NCBI RefSeq assembly: GCF_005780185.1
Contig: NZ_VBUI01000008.1
Coordinates: 1-64,000, forward strand
DNA: 64,000 nt
Source: Halomonas urmiana
GTDB lineage: Bacteria > Pseudomonadota > Gammaproteobacteria > Pseudomonadales > Halomonadaceae
Reading direction: 5' to 3'
In this document: positions 32,384 through 41,779 of the stretch, piece after piece
Layout of the letters: each line of letters starts with the position of its first letter
Numbering within the stretch: the stretch's first letter is position 1
The notes under the pieces: model-generated
What the model saw: the letters and a program-made list of their open reading frames with translations, nothing else
Database searches by the model: none
Told to the model about the DNA's origin: nothing
Position numbers and translations under genes: made by a program

Positions 32384-33682
32384 ATGAACAACGCACAGCT
32401 CAACGACCTCAAGCAGCGTTACGTGGCCAGCGGTGCCGCAAGCCCGGCCACCCAGTTCGCCGACCGCGCCGAGAACGCCCTGGTGTGGGATGCCGACGGC
32501 AACCGCATCATCGACTTCGCCGGCGGCATCGGCGTGCTCAACATCGGCCATCGTCATCCCAAGGTGGTCCAGGCGGTCAAGGATCAGCTCGACCGCGTCA
32601 TGCACACCTGCCAGACCGTGATGCCCTACGAGGGCTACGTGAAGGTGGCCGAGAAGCTCAGCCAGGTCACCCCGGTACGCGGCCATGCCAAAGTGATGCT
32701 CGCCAACTCCGGTGCCGAGGCCCTGGAGAATGCGGTCAAGGTCGCCCGCGCGGCCACCGGCAAGAACAACGTCATCTGCTTCGACGGCGGCTACCATGGC
32801 CGCACCTTCATGACCATGGCGATGAACGGCAAGGTCGCGCCCTACGCCACCGACTTCGGCAGCATGCCGGGCAACGTCTTCCGTGCGCCCTACCCCGTGC
32901 CCTACCACGGCGTCAGCGAGGACGAGGCCCTGCGCGGCCTGAAGATGGCGCTGAAGACCGATGCCAATCCCAAGGACACCGCGGCCATCGTGCTCGAGCC
33001 GGTGCTCGGCGAGGGCGGCTTCTACCCGGCGCCGGCGAGCTTCCTCAAGGCGATCCGCGAGATCTGCGACGAGCACGGCATGCTGATGATCGTCGACGAG
33101 GTGCAGTCCGGCTTCGGGCGTACCGGCAAGCTGTTCGCCATCGAGCACAGCGGCGTCGAGCCGGACATCATCACCATGGCCAAGAGCATGGCCGATGGCA
33201 TGCCGATCTCCGCCGTGGTCGGCACCGACAAGCATATGGACGCCTCCGGCCCCAACTCCCTGGGCGGCACCTACACCGGCAGCCCGGTCTCCTGCGCGGC
33301 CACCCTGGCGGTGCTCGAGGTGTTCGAGGAAGAGGACATCCTCGGCAAGAGCCAGGCGCTCGGTGACAAGCTGGCCAAGCGCTTCGCCCAGTGGCAGCAG
33401 GACTTCGACTGCGTCGACTTCGGCCGCAACCTGGGTGCCATGGCCGCCATCGATCTGGTGTCCGACAAGGCCAACCACACCCCGGACGCCGAGCTCGCCG
33501 CCGCGCTGTGCAAGAAGACCCGCGAGAAGGGGCTGATCCTGCTCTCCTGCGGCCTCTACGGCAACACCATCCGCTTCCTGATGCCGGTGACCATCGAGGA
33601 CGAGATCCTCGAGGAAGGCCTGGCCATCGTCGAGGAGTCCCTCAGGGAACTGGTCGGCAGCAAGAGCGCCGCCACCGCCTGA
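32384..33682 (+). CDS. gabT: 4-aminobutyrate--2-oxoglutarate transaminase
   Basis: PLP-dependent class III aminotransferase: GABA plus 2-oxoglutarate to succinate semialdehyde plus glutamate. 432 aa. Family blocks are ANSGAEALENAVKVARA, GGYHGRTFMTMAMNGK, IVDEVQSGFGRTGKLFA and the Schiff-base Lys at about residue 267 in MAKSMADGMP. AAGGAG precedes the start. Operonic with gabD; together they turn GABA into succinate, which enters the TCA operon at the right end of this window. A strong terminator follows. Confidence 0.95.
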   Translation: MNNAQLNDLKQRYVASGAASPATQFADRAENALVWDADGNRIIDFAGGIGVLNIGHRHPKVVQAVKDQLDRVMHTCQTVMPYEGYVKVAEKLSQVTPVRGHAKVMLANSGAEALENAVKVARAATGKNNVICFDGGYHGRTFMTMAMNGKVAPYATDFGSMPGNVFRAPYPVPYHGVSEDEALRGLKMALKTDANPKDTAAIVLEPVLGEGGFYPAPASFLKAIREICDEHGMLMIVDEVQSGFGRTGKLFAIEHSGVEPDIITMAKSMADGMPISAVVGTDKHMDASGPNSLGGTYTGSPVSCAATLAVLEVFEEEDILGKSQALGDKLAKRFAQWQQDFDCVDFGRNLGAMAAIDLVSDKANHTPDAELAAALCKKTREKGLILLSCGLYGNTIRFLMPVTIEDEILEEGLAIVEESLRELVGSKSAATA

Positions 33683-33718
33683 CGCGGGCCCCTGACGGGA
33701 CACACCGCGCACGACCCT

Positions 33719-33750
33719 ACCGCCCGGCTGGAGACAGCCGGGCGGTTTGC
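33719..33750 (+). terminator. gabT: Terminator of gabDT
   Basis: Twelve perfect base pairs (33719-33730 with 33735-33746), GAGA loop, then TTTGCG. It lies 37 bases past the gabT stop. Confidence 0.85.
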
Positions 33751-33845
33751 GTCGGGGGACGGCCGCCGTTGACGCCGTCGGCCGTCGAGCCTGCTATGGT
33801 CGGACATGCCATGACACCTTCGCTCTTCCGCACCGGGACCGCGCC

Positions 33846-34460
33846 ATGATCTTTCGCACCCTCTCCCTGCTGCGCTCCCTGCAGGGGGCCCATCACACGG
33901 TCAACGATGCCCAGGCCAGGATCCAGCAGGCCTGCGACTACCGCTGGCTCCGGGGACAGCTGGCCCACGGGATGATCGGCGCCCGCGAGGCAAGGCTCGC
34001 CGACGGCACACCGGCCGTCTCGGTGGTGCTGCCCTTCGTGGCCAGCCCGGAACGGCGCCGCGGCGGCCGCTGGCCGGACGCCCCCGACGAACGGGAGGCC
34101 TGCTTCGTGGAGGGCGCCCACGCCTGCCGGGCCGCCGGAGCGCCGGGCTATCGCAAGCTGGAGAGCCTCTCCCGGGGGCTGGCCGAGGGCGGCATGGCGG
34201 TGCTCAAGGACGCGGCACGCTTCCAGTATCTCGTCGATCGACAGGCCCTGCGGCTTACCTGGCGGCGCGTCGAGTCCCTGGCCCCGGATCTCGCCGGACA
34301 GCTCGGTTATCGTCTCGCCGCGGCCGACAGCGAGCGTCACGGCCTCTTCCTGCTCGAGATCCGGCTTCCCGCCGCGGCAAGCGACATCGCGCTGAACGGC
34401 GAGTGGCTGGATCGCTGCCTGGATCGCTACCGGCGCATCCTGCCCACGCCGGCCGATTGA
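33846..34460 (+). CDS. Conserved-looking hypothetical protein
   Basis: 204 aa, soluble, no signal peptide or membrane segment. It begins MIFRTLSLLRSLQGAHHTVN. The middle has GAPGYRKLESLSRGLAEGGM and the C-terminal part ends SDIALNGEWLDRCLDRYRRI. Codon use resembles its neighbours, which supports a real gene, but I recognise no family. A ribosome site before the ATG at 33846 is weak. It is followed, in convergent orientation, by the potassium channel gene 42 bases away. Confidence 0.65.
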   Translation: MIFRTLSLLRSLQGAHHTVNDAQARIQQACDYRWLRGQLAHGMIGAREARLADGTPAVSVVLPFVASPERRRGGRWPDAPDEREACFVEGAHACRAAGAPGYRKLESLSRGLAEGGMAVLKDAARFQYLVDRQALRLTWRRVESLAPDLAGQLGYRLAAADSERHGLFLLEIRLPAAASDIALNGEWLDRCLDRYRRILPTPAD

Positions 34461-34502
34461 GGCGCCCCCTCGGGGACGCGCCCACCCGTTCAGTCCACCC
34501 GT

Positions 34503-35570
34503 TCAATCCACCACGTCGGCGGCCAGGTGGTCGGCCATCTCCGCGGGGGAGATCCGTCGCCCGGCGATATAGAAGACCTCGTCCCCCGCCGCCAGCAGGA
34601 CGTCGTCGTCGGGGTTGAGCACCGGGTAGGGCTCCTCGCCCTGGCGGATCGCGATCAGCGAGGCGCGGCAGCGGGCGCGCAGGCGGCTCGCCACCCGCGC
34701 CACCGACAAGCGCTCCACAAGTCCCGCCAGGCGGGTCGAGTACTGCGTCTGCGTCTGATCGGCATCGACGAGCAGGCGCATGACCTCCTCGCTGCCGGGA
34801 TCGACGGCGGCCTTGACCAGCATCTTCTGGTGCAGGGAGGGAATCACGTTCACCGTGGGGCAGTGGGTCTCGAGCAGCCGCCCCACCATCTGGTTCTTCA
34901 CGTAGGCAGTGATCCGACAGCGCGCGTCGACCAGCGCGGAGAGGTGCATGCAGACCAGGTTGGTCTCGCTGTCGTCCTCGACGTCGACCACCACCAGGGA
35001 GGCGTCCTTCACCGCGGCCCGCTCGTAGAGCGACTCGTCCGACAGCGAGGCGGCGCGGAAGTACTCCACGCCCTGCTCGATGAAGGGGTTGCGGGACGGC
35101 GCACCACCGCCGACGCAGAGCGCCACCACCTGCCCGGGCCGCGACTCCTCACGGACCTGGTCGACCAGTGACGCGGTGTAGGCATTGTAGCCGACGATGA
35201 CGATATGGTCCTTCTGCACGATCGATTGCTCCCCGTTGAGGCGCCGGGTGAACTGCGAGATCACCAGGGCGGAGGCCTTGCCCAGCAGGGTGGCGAAGAG
35301 CCCGATCCCCACTGGAATGATGAAGAACACGACCATCAGCTGACCGCCCCGCGTCACCGGAGAGTAGTCCCCGTAGCCGACGGTGGAGGTGGTGACGATC
35401 ATGTAATAGAGGAAGGCGGTTGGCGAGGCGACCAGCGCCGTCTCACCGGCAAGCGCCAGGCCGATCCAGGCGAGCAGCAGGTAGCCGAGCAGCAGCAGGC
35501 CGAGCACTCCCCAGCCCATGTCGGCGATACCGCGGATCAGCACGGCGCCGAGGCGTTTCAGTACGTACAT
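34503..35570 (-). CDS. Potassium channel with RCK domain (MthK/Kch-like)
   Basis: Tetrameric K+ channel. 355 aa: two membrane helices (about 15-40 and 75-100) around a pore helix and the selectivity filter TTSTVGYGDYSP (filter at 62-67), then a TrkA-N/RCK domain (HIVIVGYNAYTASLVDQV) and a TrkA-C domain (residues 280-350). The RCK lacks the Rossmann GxGxxG, as in MthK and Kch, so ion and not NAD gating is plausible. The start MYVLKRLGAV follows AGGGA by 6 bases. A 10-bp hairpin (35585-35607) lies just upstream of the ribosome site. It sits 81 bases downstream of a GlsB-like gene. Confidence 0.93.
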   Translation of the reverse strand: MYVLKRLGAVLIRGIADMGWGVLGLLLLGYLLLAWIGLALAGETALVASPTAFLYYMIVTTSTVGYGDYSPVTRGGQLMVVFFIIPVGIGLFATLLGKASALVISQFTRRLNGEQSIVQKDHIVIVGYNAYTASLVDQVREESRPGQVVALCVGGGAPSRNPFIEQGVEYFRAASLSDESLYERAAVKDASLVVVDVEDDSETNLVCMHLSALVDARCRITAYVKNQMVGRLLETHCPTVNVIPSLHQKMLVKAAVDPGSEEVMRLLVDADQTQTQYSTRLAGLVERLSVARVASRLRARCRASLIAIRQGEEPYPVLNPDDDVLLAAGDEVFYIAGRRISPAEMADHLAADVVD

Positions 35571-35584
35571 GCAGGTCCCTTGCG

Positions 35585-35629
35585 ATGGCCCCGCCATGCG
35601 GGGCCATGAGATAACCCCGCGATGCGGGG
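35585..35629. other. Two near-identical tandem hairpins before the potassium channel gene
   Basis: Hairpin A has a 10-bp stem (35585-35594 with 35598-35607) and CAT loop; hairpin B has a 6-bp stem (35615-35620 with 35624-35629) and GAT loop. Their cores (CCCCGC-SAT-GCGGGG) differ at one base. They may end the upstream GlsB-like transcript or control the channel mRNA. Confidence 0.65.
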
Positions 35630-35651
35630 CTCGAGCCGGTCGGAAGGCGCG

Positions 35652-35894
35652 TCAGGCCTTCTTGACCTTGGCAATGACCCACAGCAGCACTACGGCGCCG
35701 ACGATGGCGGTGACCAGCGAGCCGACGAAGCCCCCGGCCTGCAGGCCCAGCAGGTTGAAGAGCCCGCCGCCGACCACCGCGCCGACCACGCCGACGCCGA
35801 TGTTGCCGAGCAGGCCGAAGCCGCCGCCGCGCATGATATGGCCGGCGATCCAGCCGGCCAGACCACCGATGATCAACCAGGCAATGATACCCAT
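35652..35894 (-). CDS. GlsB/YeaQ/YmgE family small membrane protein
   Basis: 80 aa, three hydrophobic segments with the Gly-rich pattern of the transglycosylase-associated family (MGIIAWLIIGGLAGWIAGHI, then VGVVGAVVGGGLFNLLG, then VTAIVGAVVLLWVIAKVKK). Members are general-stress-induced in several bacteria; the biochemical role is unknown. AGGAG sits 8 bases before the ATG; the longer upstream frame belongs to shadow sequence. The potassium channel gene follows on the same strand. Confidence 0.88.
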   Translation of the reverse strand: MGIIAWLIIGGLAGWIAGHIMRGGGFGLLGNIGVGVVGAVVGGGLFNLLGLQAGGFVGSLVTAIVGAVVLLWVIAKVKKA

Positions 35895-36018
35895 GGAACA
35901 CGCTCCTATTTTGTTTGTGGGGTGACCCGATCGGTCACGAGGACTCGATGGTGCCTCGGTGGCGCGTGAGAAAAAAGCCCGACGTGCCGGCGCCGCGAAC
36001 CGAGGTGCGCAACAGCTG

Positions 36019-36567
36019 CTAGAACGTCGACCCGGGCCGGTCGAGGAAGGCGCGCTCCGCGGGCGTCGAGTCGCGTCCGAGCTGGGCGTTGCGATGGGGG
36101 TAGCGACCGAAGCGCTTGAGCACGTCGCGATGGCGCTGCTCGTGGCGCAGGTTCTCCTCGAGCCCCGGCTGGGCAAACAGGCGCAGCGCCTCTTCATGGA
36201 TGACGAGCGATTCGCTGTGCATGTAGGGCATGAAGAGGAAGGCGCGCCAGGCCACGTCGAGCAGGCGGTCCGCCTGGTGGGCGACGGCCTCCTGGGCCAG
36301 CACCAGGGCCAGCGGGTCCCAGGCGAAGGCCAGGGGCGAGCCGCGATGGATGTGGCGCGGGAACTGATCGAGCACGATCACCTCGGCCAGGCGCCCGAGG
36401 GCCGAGGCCCGCCATTGCCACAGCTCGCCGCGGCCGGCCGCCGTCAGCAGCGCCTCGAAGCGCCGCGCGATCTCGCCGTCCAGGCCCGCATCCTTGCGAA
36501 ACCACTGGGCGGGCTTGAGCTCGCCGAACCAGAAGTCGATCACCGTCTCGGGACGACGTTCCTCCAT
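36019..36567 (-). CDS. DUF924 family protein
   Basis: 182 aa, helical, soluble. Family motifs are clear: VIDFWFGELKPAQWFRKD at the N-terminus, VIVLDQFPRHIHRGSPLAF in the middle and FLFMPYMHSESLVIHEEAL. The fold is TPR-like and the function of the family is not established. GAGGAGGG lies about 6 bases before the ATG at 36567. Divergent from the small membrane protein gene at 36650. Confidence 0.9.
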   Translation of the reverse strand: MEERRPETVIDFWFGELKPAQWFRKDAGLDGEIARRFEALLTAAGRGELWQWRASALGRLAEVIVLDQFPRHIHRGSPLAFAWDPLALVLAQEAVAHQADRLLDVAWRAFLFMPYMHSESLVIHEEALRLFAQPGLEENLRHEQRHRDVLKRFGRYPHRNAQLGRDSTPAERAFLDRPGSTF

Positions 36568-36649
36568 GTGACCCTCCTCATGCACCGGGATGAAGCTGGT
36601 ACCATCAGAGGGTAGCCGTCCCCACCCCCACCCACCACAAGAGCGCCTC

Positions 36650-36868
36650 ATGACCACCTTCGACATGCTGCAGATACTCGGTTACGTCTTCAATATCCTC
36701 GGCCTGCTGATCTGCATCGGGGGGCTGACCCTGGCACGGCGCCCGGAGCGGCGAGTGCTCGGCCGCAGCCTGGCGGTCCTGGGGTTCGTGATCGCCGCCA
36801 CCCCCTTGCTGCTGCAGCTGTTCGGGCTGGTCCAGCCGGTCCCGGCGGGGGCCCTTCCGCCGAACTAG
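36650..36868 (+). CDS. Small two-helix membrane protein, unknown
   Basis: 72 aa. Two hydrophobic helices (about 7-27, ILGYVFNILGLLICIGGL; about 42-62, VLGFVIAATPLLLQLFGLV) joined by a basic loop (ARRPERRVLGR). Positive-inside suggests both ends face outward. No recognised family. It lies between DUF924 (divergent) and the sodium:solute symporter (same strand, 168 bases on), so it could be a short stand-alone gene. Confidence 0.6.
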   Translation: MTTFDMLQILGYVFNILGLLICIGGLTLARRPERRVLGRSLAVLGFVIAATPLLLQLFGLVQPVPAGALPPN

Positions 36869-37036
36869 CCGCGACATCGACATGGCCCCCGCCGAGAGAA
36901 AATTGAGACCAAGGTCGAATGGAAGATTCGAGTCACAGGGCTAAACTCCCCGCCGTTCTCGTAAATTTACCAAAATTTCCGCCAGTCGCCGCCACGATGG
37001 GCGGTGAAACTCTCGCCCCGCAAGGATGTTTCCAAC

Positions 37037-38632
37037 ATGCATGCCCTCACCCTGGCGTCCTTTGTGTTCTTCACGGGATTGGTCGCCTTCATCACCTGGC
37101 GCCTCACCCGCCGCGACGACCATGCGACCTCTAACGGCTACTTTCTGGCCGGTCGCAGCCTGACCTTCCCGCTGATCGCCGGGTCGCTGCTGATGACCAA
37201 CCTCTCCACCGAGCAGATGGTGGGCCTCAACGGGGCGGCCTTCAGCGACGGCCTCTCCGTCATGGCCTGGGAGGTGATCGCGGTCATCGCCCTGGTGGCC
37301 CTGGCGCTGTTCTTCCTGCCGCGCTTCCTGAAGAGCGGCATCGCCACCCTGCCCCAGCTGCTGTCGATCCGTTTCGATGCCGGCACCCAGCTGATCACCA
37401 ACGTGATCTTCCTCATCGCCTACGCGGTGATCCTGCTGCCGATCATCCTCTACTCCGGGGCCATGGGCCTGCAGGGGATGCTCGACCTCTCCGGGCTCAC
37501 CGGCATCGGGTCGGATACCGCCCTGCTATGGCTCACGGTGTGGATGGTCGGCCTGATCGGCTCGGTCTATGCCCTGTTCGGCGGCCTGCGCACCGTCGCC
37601 GTCTCCGACACCCTCAACGGCATCGGCCTGCTTATCGGCGGCTTCGTGATCTTCTACTTCGGCCTGCAGGCGGTCAGCGCCGACGGCGGCGTGTTCGAAG
37701 GCTGGGAGATCCTCAAGGCGACCAACCCGGACAAGCTCGACTCGATCGGCGGTCCCGAACAGCAGGTGCCCTTCGCCACCGTCTTCACCGGTGTGCTGCT
37801 GCTGCACCTCTTCTACTGGACCACCAACCAGCAGATCATCCAGCGCACCTTCGCCGCCAGAAACCTGGCCGAGGGCCAGAAGGGCGTGCTGCTGACCGGC
37901 TTCTTCAAGCTGCTGGGACCGCTGTACCTGGTGCTGCCCGGCATCATCGCCTATCACCTCTACGCCGATCAGGGCGTGGCAGCCGACGAGGCTTACGGCC
38001 ACCTGGTGTTCAATGTGCTGCCCGCGCCGCTCACCGGTTTCTTCGCCGCGGTGATGGTCGGTGCCATCCTGTCCTCCTTCAACTCGGCGCTAAACAGCAC
38101 CACCACCATCTTCAGCCTCGGCATCTACAAGGGAGTGTTCCGGAAGGACGCCAGCGAGGAGCAGGTGGTCCACTCCGGCAAGGTGTTCGGCTGGATCATG
38201 GCCGTCGTGTCAATGACCATCGCCCCGCTGCTGGCCGGCCAGGAGAGCCTGTTCGGCTACCTGCAGAAGATGAACGCCATCTACTTCATCCCGATCCTCG
38301 CCGTGGTCATCGTCGGCCTGCTGACCCGGCGCGTGCCGCCGCTGGCCGCCAAGGTGGCACTGGTCGGCGGCTGCCTGCTGATCTTCGCCGGCTACTTCGT
38401 GCCGCCGTTCAGCAAGCTGCCGACCCTCATGCACGAGTTCCACTTCGTGGCCGCGGTCTTCGTACTGCTGGTGGCGGTGATGCTGGTCATCGGCAAGCTG
38501 CGCCCGCGCGCCACCGACTGGATTCAGGAGGACAGCGGCGCCGTCGACCTGACGCCCTGGCGGGGCGCCGTGCCCACCGGCATCGTGCTGGTGATCCTGG
38601 TGATCGCCATCTACGCGGCCTTCGCCGGTTGA
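37037..38632 (+). CDS. Sodium:solute symporter (SSS/SLC5 family)
   Basis: Na+-driven uptake carrier of 531 aa with about 14 membrane helices. The N-terminal region ([20 protein letters not shown], then [20 protein letters not shown]) and [20 protein letters not shown] are typical of the sugar-type SSS branch (SglT-like), so a sugar or polyol substrate is likely but not proven. AAGGA lies 10 bases before the ATG at 37037. Flanking genes do not point to a pathway, although a glucose-type ABC transporter lies 3 kb away. Confidence 0.9.
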   Translation: MHALTLASFVFFTGLVAFITWRLTRRDDHATSNGYFLAGRSLTFPLIAGSLLMTNLSTEQMVGLNGAAFSDGLSVMAWEVIAVIALVALALFFLPRFLKSGIATLPQLLSIRFDAGTQLITNVIFLIAYAVILLPIILYSGAMGLQGMLDLSGLTGIGSDTALLWLTVWMVGLIGSVYALFGGLRTVAVSDTLNGIGLLIGGFVIFYFGLQAVSADGGVFEGWEILKATNPDKLDSIGGPEQQVPFATVFTGVLLLHLFYWTTNQQIIQRTFAARNLAEGQKGVLLTGFFKLLGPLYLVLPGIIAYHLYADQGVAADEAYGHLVFNVLPAPLTGFFAAVMVGAILSSFNSALNSTTTIFSLGIYKGVFRKDASEEQVVHSGKVFGWIMAVVSMTIAPLLAGQESLFGYLQKMNAIYFIPILAVVIVGLLTRRVPPLAAKVALVGGCLLIFAGYFVPPFSKLPTLMHEFHFVAAVFVLLVAVMLVIGKLRPRATDWIQEDSGAVDLTPWRGAVPTGIVLVILVIAIYAAFAG

Positions 38633-38654
38633 GGCCACCTTCCCTTCCCACCCT

Positions 38655-38690
38655 GCCGCTGCCCCGCCCCGCGCGGGGCAGCGGCGTTTC
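38655..38690 (+). terminator. Terminator of the symporter gene
   Basis: Twelve perfect base pairs (38655-38666 with 38674-38685), 7-base loop, then GTTTCG. It lies 23 bases past the stop. Confidence 0.8.
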
Positions 38691-38765
38691 GTCACACCGT
38701 CCCTTGTCAGGTGCCATCGCGACCCGCACATTAGAGCGACGAAAAACCGCCTCCCAGGATGCCCG

Positions 38766-40160
38766 ATGCGCCCCTCCCTGCCCCGTGAACTCCATGACCT
38801 GCTCGAGCGCGGCCGCGACCGCCAGCTGCGCCTGGCGGTGACCGGCCTCTCGCGAGCGGGCAAGACGGCCTTTCTGACCTCGCTGGTCAATCAGCTGCGC
38901 CATGCCGGCCTGGAGGCGCACCTCGACCTGCTGCCCGCCGCCCGCGAGGGACGGCTGCTCGGCGCCCGCCGGGTCCAGCAGCAGGACCTGGGCGTGCCGC
39001 GTTTCCCCTACGACCAGGCCATGGCGGCGCTGGACGCTCAGCCGCCGCGCTGGCCCGAACCGACCCGCGGCATCAGCGAGCTGCGCCTGACCCTCCGCTA
39101 TCGCCCCTCGCGCAGCGGCCTGCTCGGCGGCGCGACGCGCCAGCTGACCCTGGACCTGTTCGACTATCCCGGCGAGTGGCTGCTCGACCTGCCGCTGCTG
39201 GGCCACGACTACCTGAGCTGGAGCGAGACCCAGCGCCACGACGTCGGCAGCGAGCGCGCCGCCCTGTTCGCCGACTGGCAGGCGGCGGTGGGCGATCTCG
39301 ACCCCGCCGAGGAGGTCGACGAGGCGCGCCTGGCCGAGATCGCCGAGCGCTACGCGAGCGGGCTTCGGGCCGCCCGGGAGGCCGGCTTCGCCGACCTGCA
39401 GCCGGGACGCTTCCTGCTGCCCGGCGAACTCGAGGGCGCTCCGGTGCTGCAGTTCTTCCCGCTGCCCGGCATCGCCGAGGCCGACCGCGAGGCGCTCACC
39501 GCCCTGCCGGCCGAGAGCCTCTACGCCACCCTGGCGCGGCGCTTTCGCCACTATCAGCAGCACATCGTGCGCCCCTTCTATCGGGAGCACTTCCGCCGCT
39601 TCGATCGCCAGATCGTGCTGGTCGACGTGCTCGGCGCCCTCAACGCCGGGCCCGAGCGCTTCGAGGATCTCTCCCGGGCGCTGTCGCGGCTGATGCAGAG
39701 CTTCGACTACGGCAGGCGCAGCCTGCTGACGCGCCTCTTCGCGCCGCGCATCGATCGCCTGGCCATAGCCGCCACCAAGGCCGATCACGTCACGCCCGAG
39801 CAGCACGGCCGCCTGGTCGCCCTGCTCGAGGCGCTGCTGGCCGAGCCGCTCAAGGACCTGCGCTTCGCGGACGTGCCGGTCCGGGCCCTGTCGCTGGCGG
39901 CGATTCGCGCCACCGAGGGCCGTGAGGTCACTCAGCAGGGGCGCCACTCGCCGGCCCTGCGCGGCACGACGCTCGACGGCGAGTCGCGCCTGCTGTTTCC
40001 CGGCGAGGTGCCGGACCGCCTGCCCCGGGCCGACTTCTGGGCCCGCCAGGGCTTCGCCTTCACTGCCTTTCGCCCCCTGCCCCGCGAGCCCGGCACGCCG
40101 CTGCCGCACATCCGCATGGACGCCACCCTGGACTGGCTGATCGGAGACAAGCTGCCATGA
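38766..40160 (+). CDS. ycjX: YcjX family P-loop NTPase
   Basis: Predicted GTP/ATP-binding protein (DUF463), in enterics part of the phage-shock (psp) regulon. 464 aa. Walker A GLSRAGKT at 26-33, switch-like LFDYPGEWLLDLPLLG near 138, IVLVDVLGALNAG as the Walker B-like segment and a specificity motif ATKADHV near 338. AGGA precedes the ATG. Its stop overlaps the ycjF ATG (ATGA), giving the standard ycjX-ycjF pair. No pspABC genes are near. Confidence 0.93.
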   Translation: MRPSLPRELHDLLERGRDRQLRLAVTGLSRAGKTAFLTSLVNQLRHAGLEAHLDLLPAAREGRLLGARRVQQQDLGVPRFPYDQAMAALDAQPPRWPEPTRGISELRLTLRYRPSRSGLLGGATRQLTLDLFDYPGEWLLDLPLLGHDYLSWSETQRHDVGSERAALFADWQAAVGDLDPAEEVDEARLAEIAERYASGLRAAREAGFADLQPGRFLLPGELEGAPVLQFFPLPGIAEADREALTALPAESLYATLARRFRHYQQHIVRPFYREHFRRFDRQIVLVDVLGALNAGPERFEDLSRALSRLMQSFDYGRRSLLTRLFAPRIDRLAIAATKADHVTPEQHGRLVALLEALLAEPLKDLRFADVPVRALSLAAIRATEGREVTQQGRHSPALRGTTLDGESRLLFPGEVPDRLPRADFWARQGFAFTAFRPLPREPGTPLPHIRMDATLDWLIGDKLP

Positions 40161-41230
40161 TGCCTCCCCGCGAGCCCGACCCGCGCCCGGGGGAGCACTT
40201 CCCCCTCGACACGTCACACGACGACGTCGCCCCCCAGGACCCGCAACCCGGCCGCCAGTTCGATGATGAGACGCCGAGCCGGCCGCCGGTCGAGCCGGAC
40301 CCCCAGGCGCAGCGCGAGGCACAGGCGCTGGACAAGAGCCTGATGCGCCCGCGTAAGCGCCGCTGGGGGCTGCTCGCGCTGCTTGGCGGCAGCCTCGGCC
40401 TGGGGGCGCTGGAGGCCGGCCACACGCTCTATGCCGCGAGCCTCGGCGGCGACTGGCTGGCCGGCGCCTGGAGCCTGCTGCTGCTGCTGGCCCTCGTCCT
40501 CGGCGGCTCGGCGCTTACGCGCGAACTCTGGCGCCTGCGCCGCCTGACCCGCCACGCGCGGCTGCGCGAGTGCCTGGCCGCGCTGCCCGAGGCCACCCCG
40601 GCCGAGGCGCAGACGCTGGCCGAACGGCTGCGGCGCGATCTGGCCCTGGATGACGACCACCCCCACTGGCAGGCCTTCCTGACGGCCCGGGAGCCCCACC
40701 ACGACGGGCGCGACGTTCGCGCCCTGCTCGACCATCACCTGCTCACGCCCCGGGATCGCGAGGCGAGCCGGCTGATCTCGCGGATGTCCGGCGAGACGGC
40801 CATCATGGTGGCGGTCAGCCCGCTGACCCTGGTGGACATGGCCCTGGTGGCCTGGCGCCACCTGGCGATGGTCGACCGGCTGTGTCGGCTCTACGGGCTG
40901 GAGCTCGGCTACGCGGCGCGCCTGCGGCTGCTGCGCAGCGTGCTCTATCAGATGGCCTTCGCCGGCGCCAGCGAGATCGCCGGCGAAGCCAGCATGGAGA
41001 TGCTGACCATGAACCTGGCCGGCAAGCTCTCGACCCGGGCCGCCCAGGGGCTCGGCATCGGGCTGCTGGGGGCGCGGCTGGGGCTGCGCACCCAGCGGCT
41101 GGCGCGCCCGCTCGAGTTCACCTCGGACGAGACGCCACGCCTGGCCGACCTGCGCCGCGACCTGTGGCGGCAGCTGAGGCGCCTGGAGGCCAGCGAACAA
41201 CGCTCCGGGGAGAAGACCCGCCACCCTTGA
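40157..41230 (+). CDS. ycjF: YcjF family membrane protein
   Basis: Inner-membrane protein of unknown role, partner of YcjX. 357 aa. A long acidic, Pro-rich cytoplasmic N-terminus (1-68), two hydrophobic segments (about 70-90 and 100-118), then a soluble helical part and a third hydrophobic stretch near 215-235 (AIMVAVSPLTLVDMALVAWR), matching the DUF697-like C-terminal domain of the family. Translationally coupled to ycjX. Confidence 0.9.
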   Translation: MMPPREPDPRPGEHFPLDTSHDDVAPQDPQPGRQFDDETPSRPPVEPDPQAQREAQALDKSLMRPRKRRWGLLALLGGSLGLGALEAGHTLYAASLGGDWLAGAWSLLLLLALVLGGSALTRELWRLRRLTRHARLRECLAALPEATPAEAQTLAERLRRDLALDDDHPHWQAFLTAREPHHDGRDVRALLDHHLLTPRDREASRLISRMSGETAIMVAVSPLTLVDMALVAWRHLAMVDRLCRLYGLELGYAARLRLLRSVLYQMAFAGASEIAGEASMEMLTMNLAGKLSTRAAQGLGIGLLGARLGLRTQRLARPLEFTSDETPRLADLRRDLWRQLRRLEASEQRSGEKTRHP

Positions 41231-41311
41231 CCCGGATCATGACAGCGTCCCGTGAGATGACTAGGCTCATCGGTAGGAAGCCACCCTCGTCTTCGCAAGG
41301 AGGACCGCGTC

Positions 41312-41752
41312 ATGTTCCACTCCATTCTGGTGCCCATCGACGGTTCCGAGCACGCCAAGAAGGCCCTCTCCGTGGCCTGCCAGCTGGCGCTGCAGAAAGG
41401 GGCCGCGCTGATCCTGCTGCACATTCCCGAAAAGCTCGCCCATGAGACGCTGCTGGTGTGGGGCATCGGCGCCGTGGACCTCAAGGCCTCCGAGGAGGAG
41501 CTCGAGGCGGCCGGTCGCAAGGTCATGGACCGCGCCGAGCAGGCCGCCCGCGACGCCGGCATCTCCCACGTCGAGACGATGATCACCCAGGGCGACCCGA
41601 CCCGCACCATCCTCGACGAGGCGCGGCGACGCGACGTCGATGCCATCGTGATGGGCAGCCGGGGCCTGGGCGACCTGAAGGGGCTGGTGATCGGCAGCGT
41701 CTCCCACAAGGTCGGCCACGCTGCCGACTGCACCGTGATCACCGTGCGCTGA
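41312..41752 (+). CDS. Universal stress protein, UspA family
   Basis: 146 aa, one Usp domain. It starts MFHSILVPIDGSEHAKKALS and has the ATP-binding pattern G-x2-G-x9-G-S in MGSRGLGDLKGLVIGSVS, so it is likely an ATP-binding class member. AAGGAGG precedes the ATG. It converges on the sugar ABC ATPase gene with only 27 bases between stops and no evident terminator. Confidence 0.94.
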   Translation: MFHSILVPIDGSEHAKKALSVACQLALQKGAALILLHIPEKLAHETLLVWGIGAVDLKASEEELEAAGRKVMDRAEQAARDAGISHVETMITQGDPTRTILDEARRRDVDAIVMGSRGLGDLKGLVIGSVSHKVGHAADCTVITVR

Positions 41753-41779
41753 GCGCGGCCCCCGAGTGCGGCGACAGGG

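Noticed and set aside
34503..35570. Missing GxGxxG in the RCK domain as a defect
   Set aside because: MthK- and Kch-type channels lack this motif naturally, so the RCK is expected to gate by ions.
38766..41230. ycjX-ycjF as evidence of a psp phage-shock locus
   Set aside because: No pspA, pspB, pspC or pspF in the window; ycjXF occur without them in many genomes.
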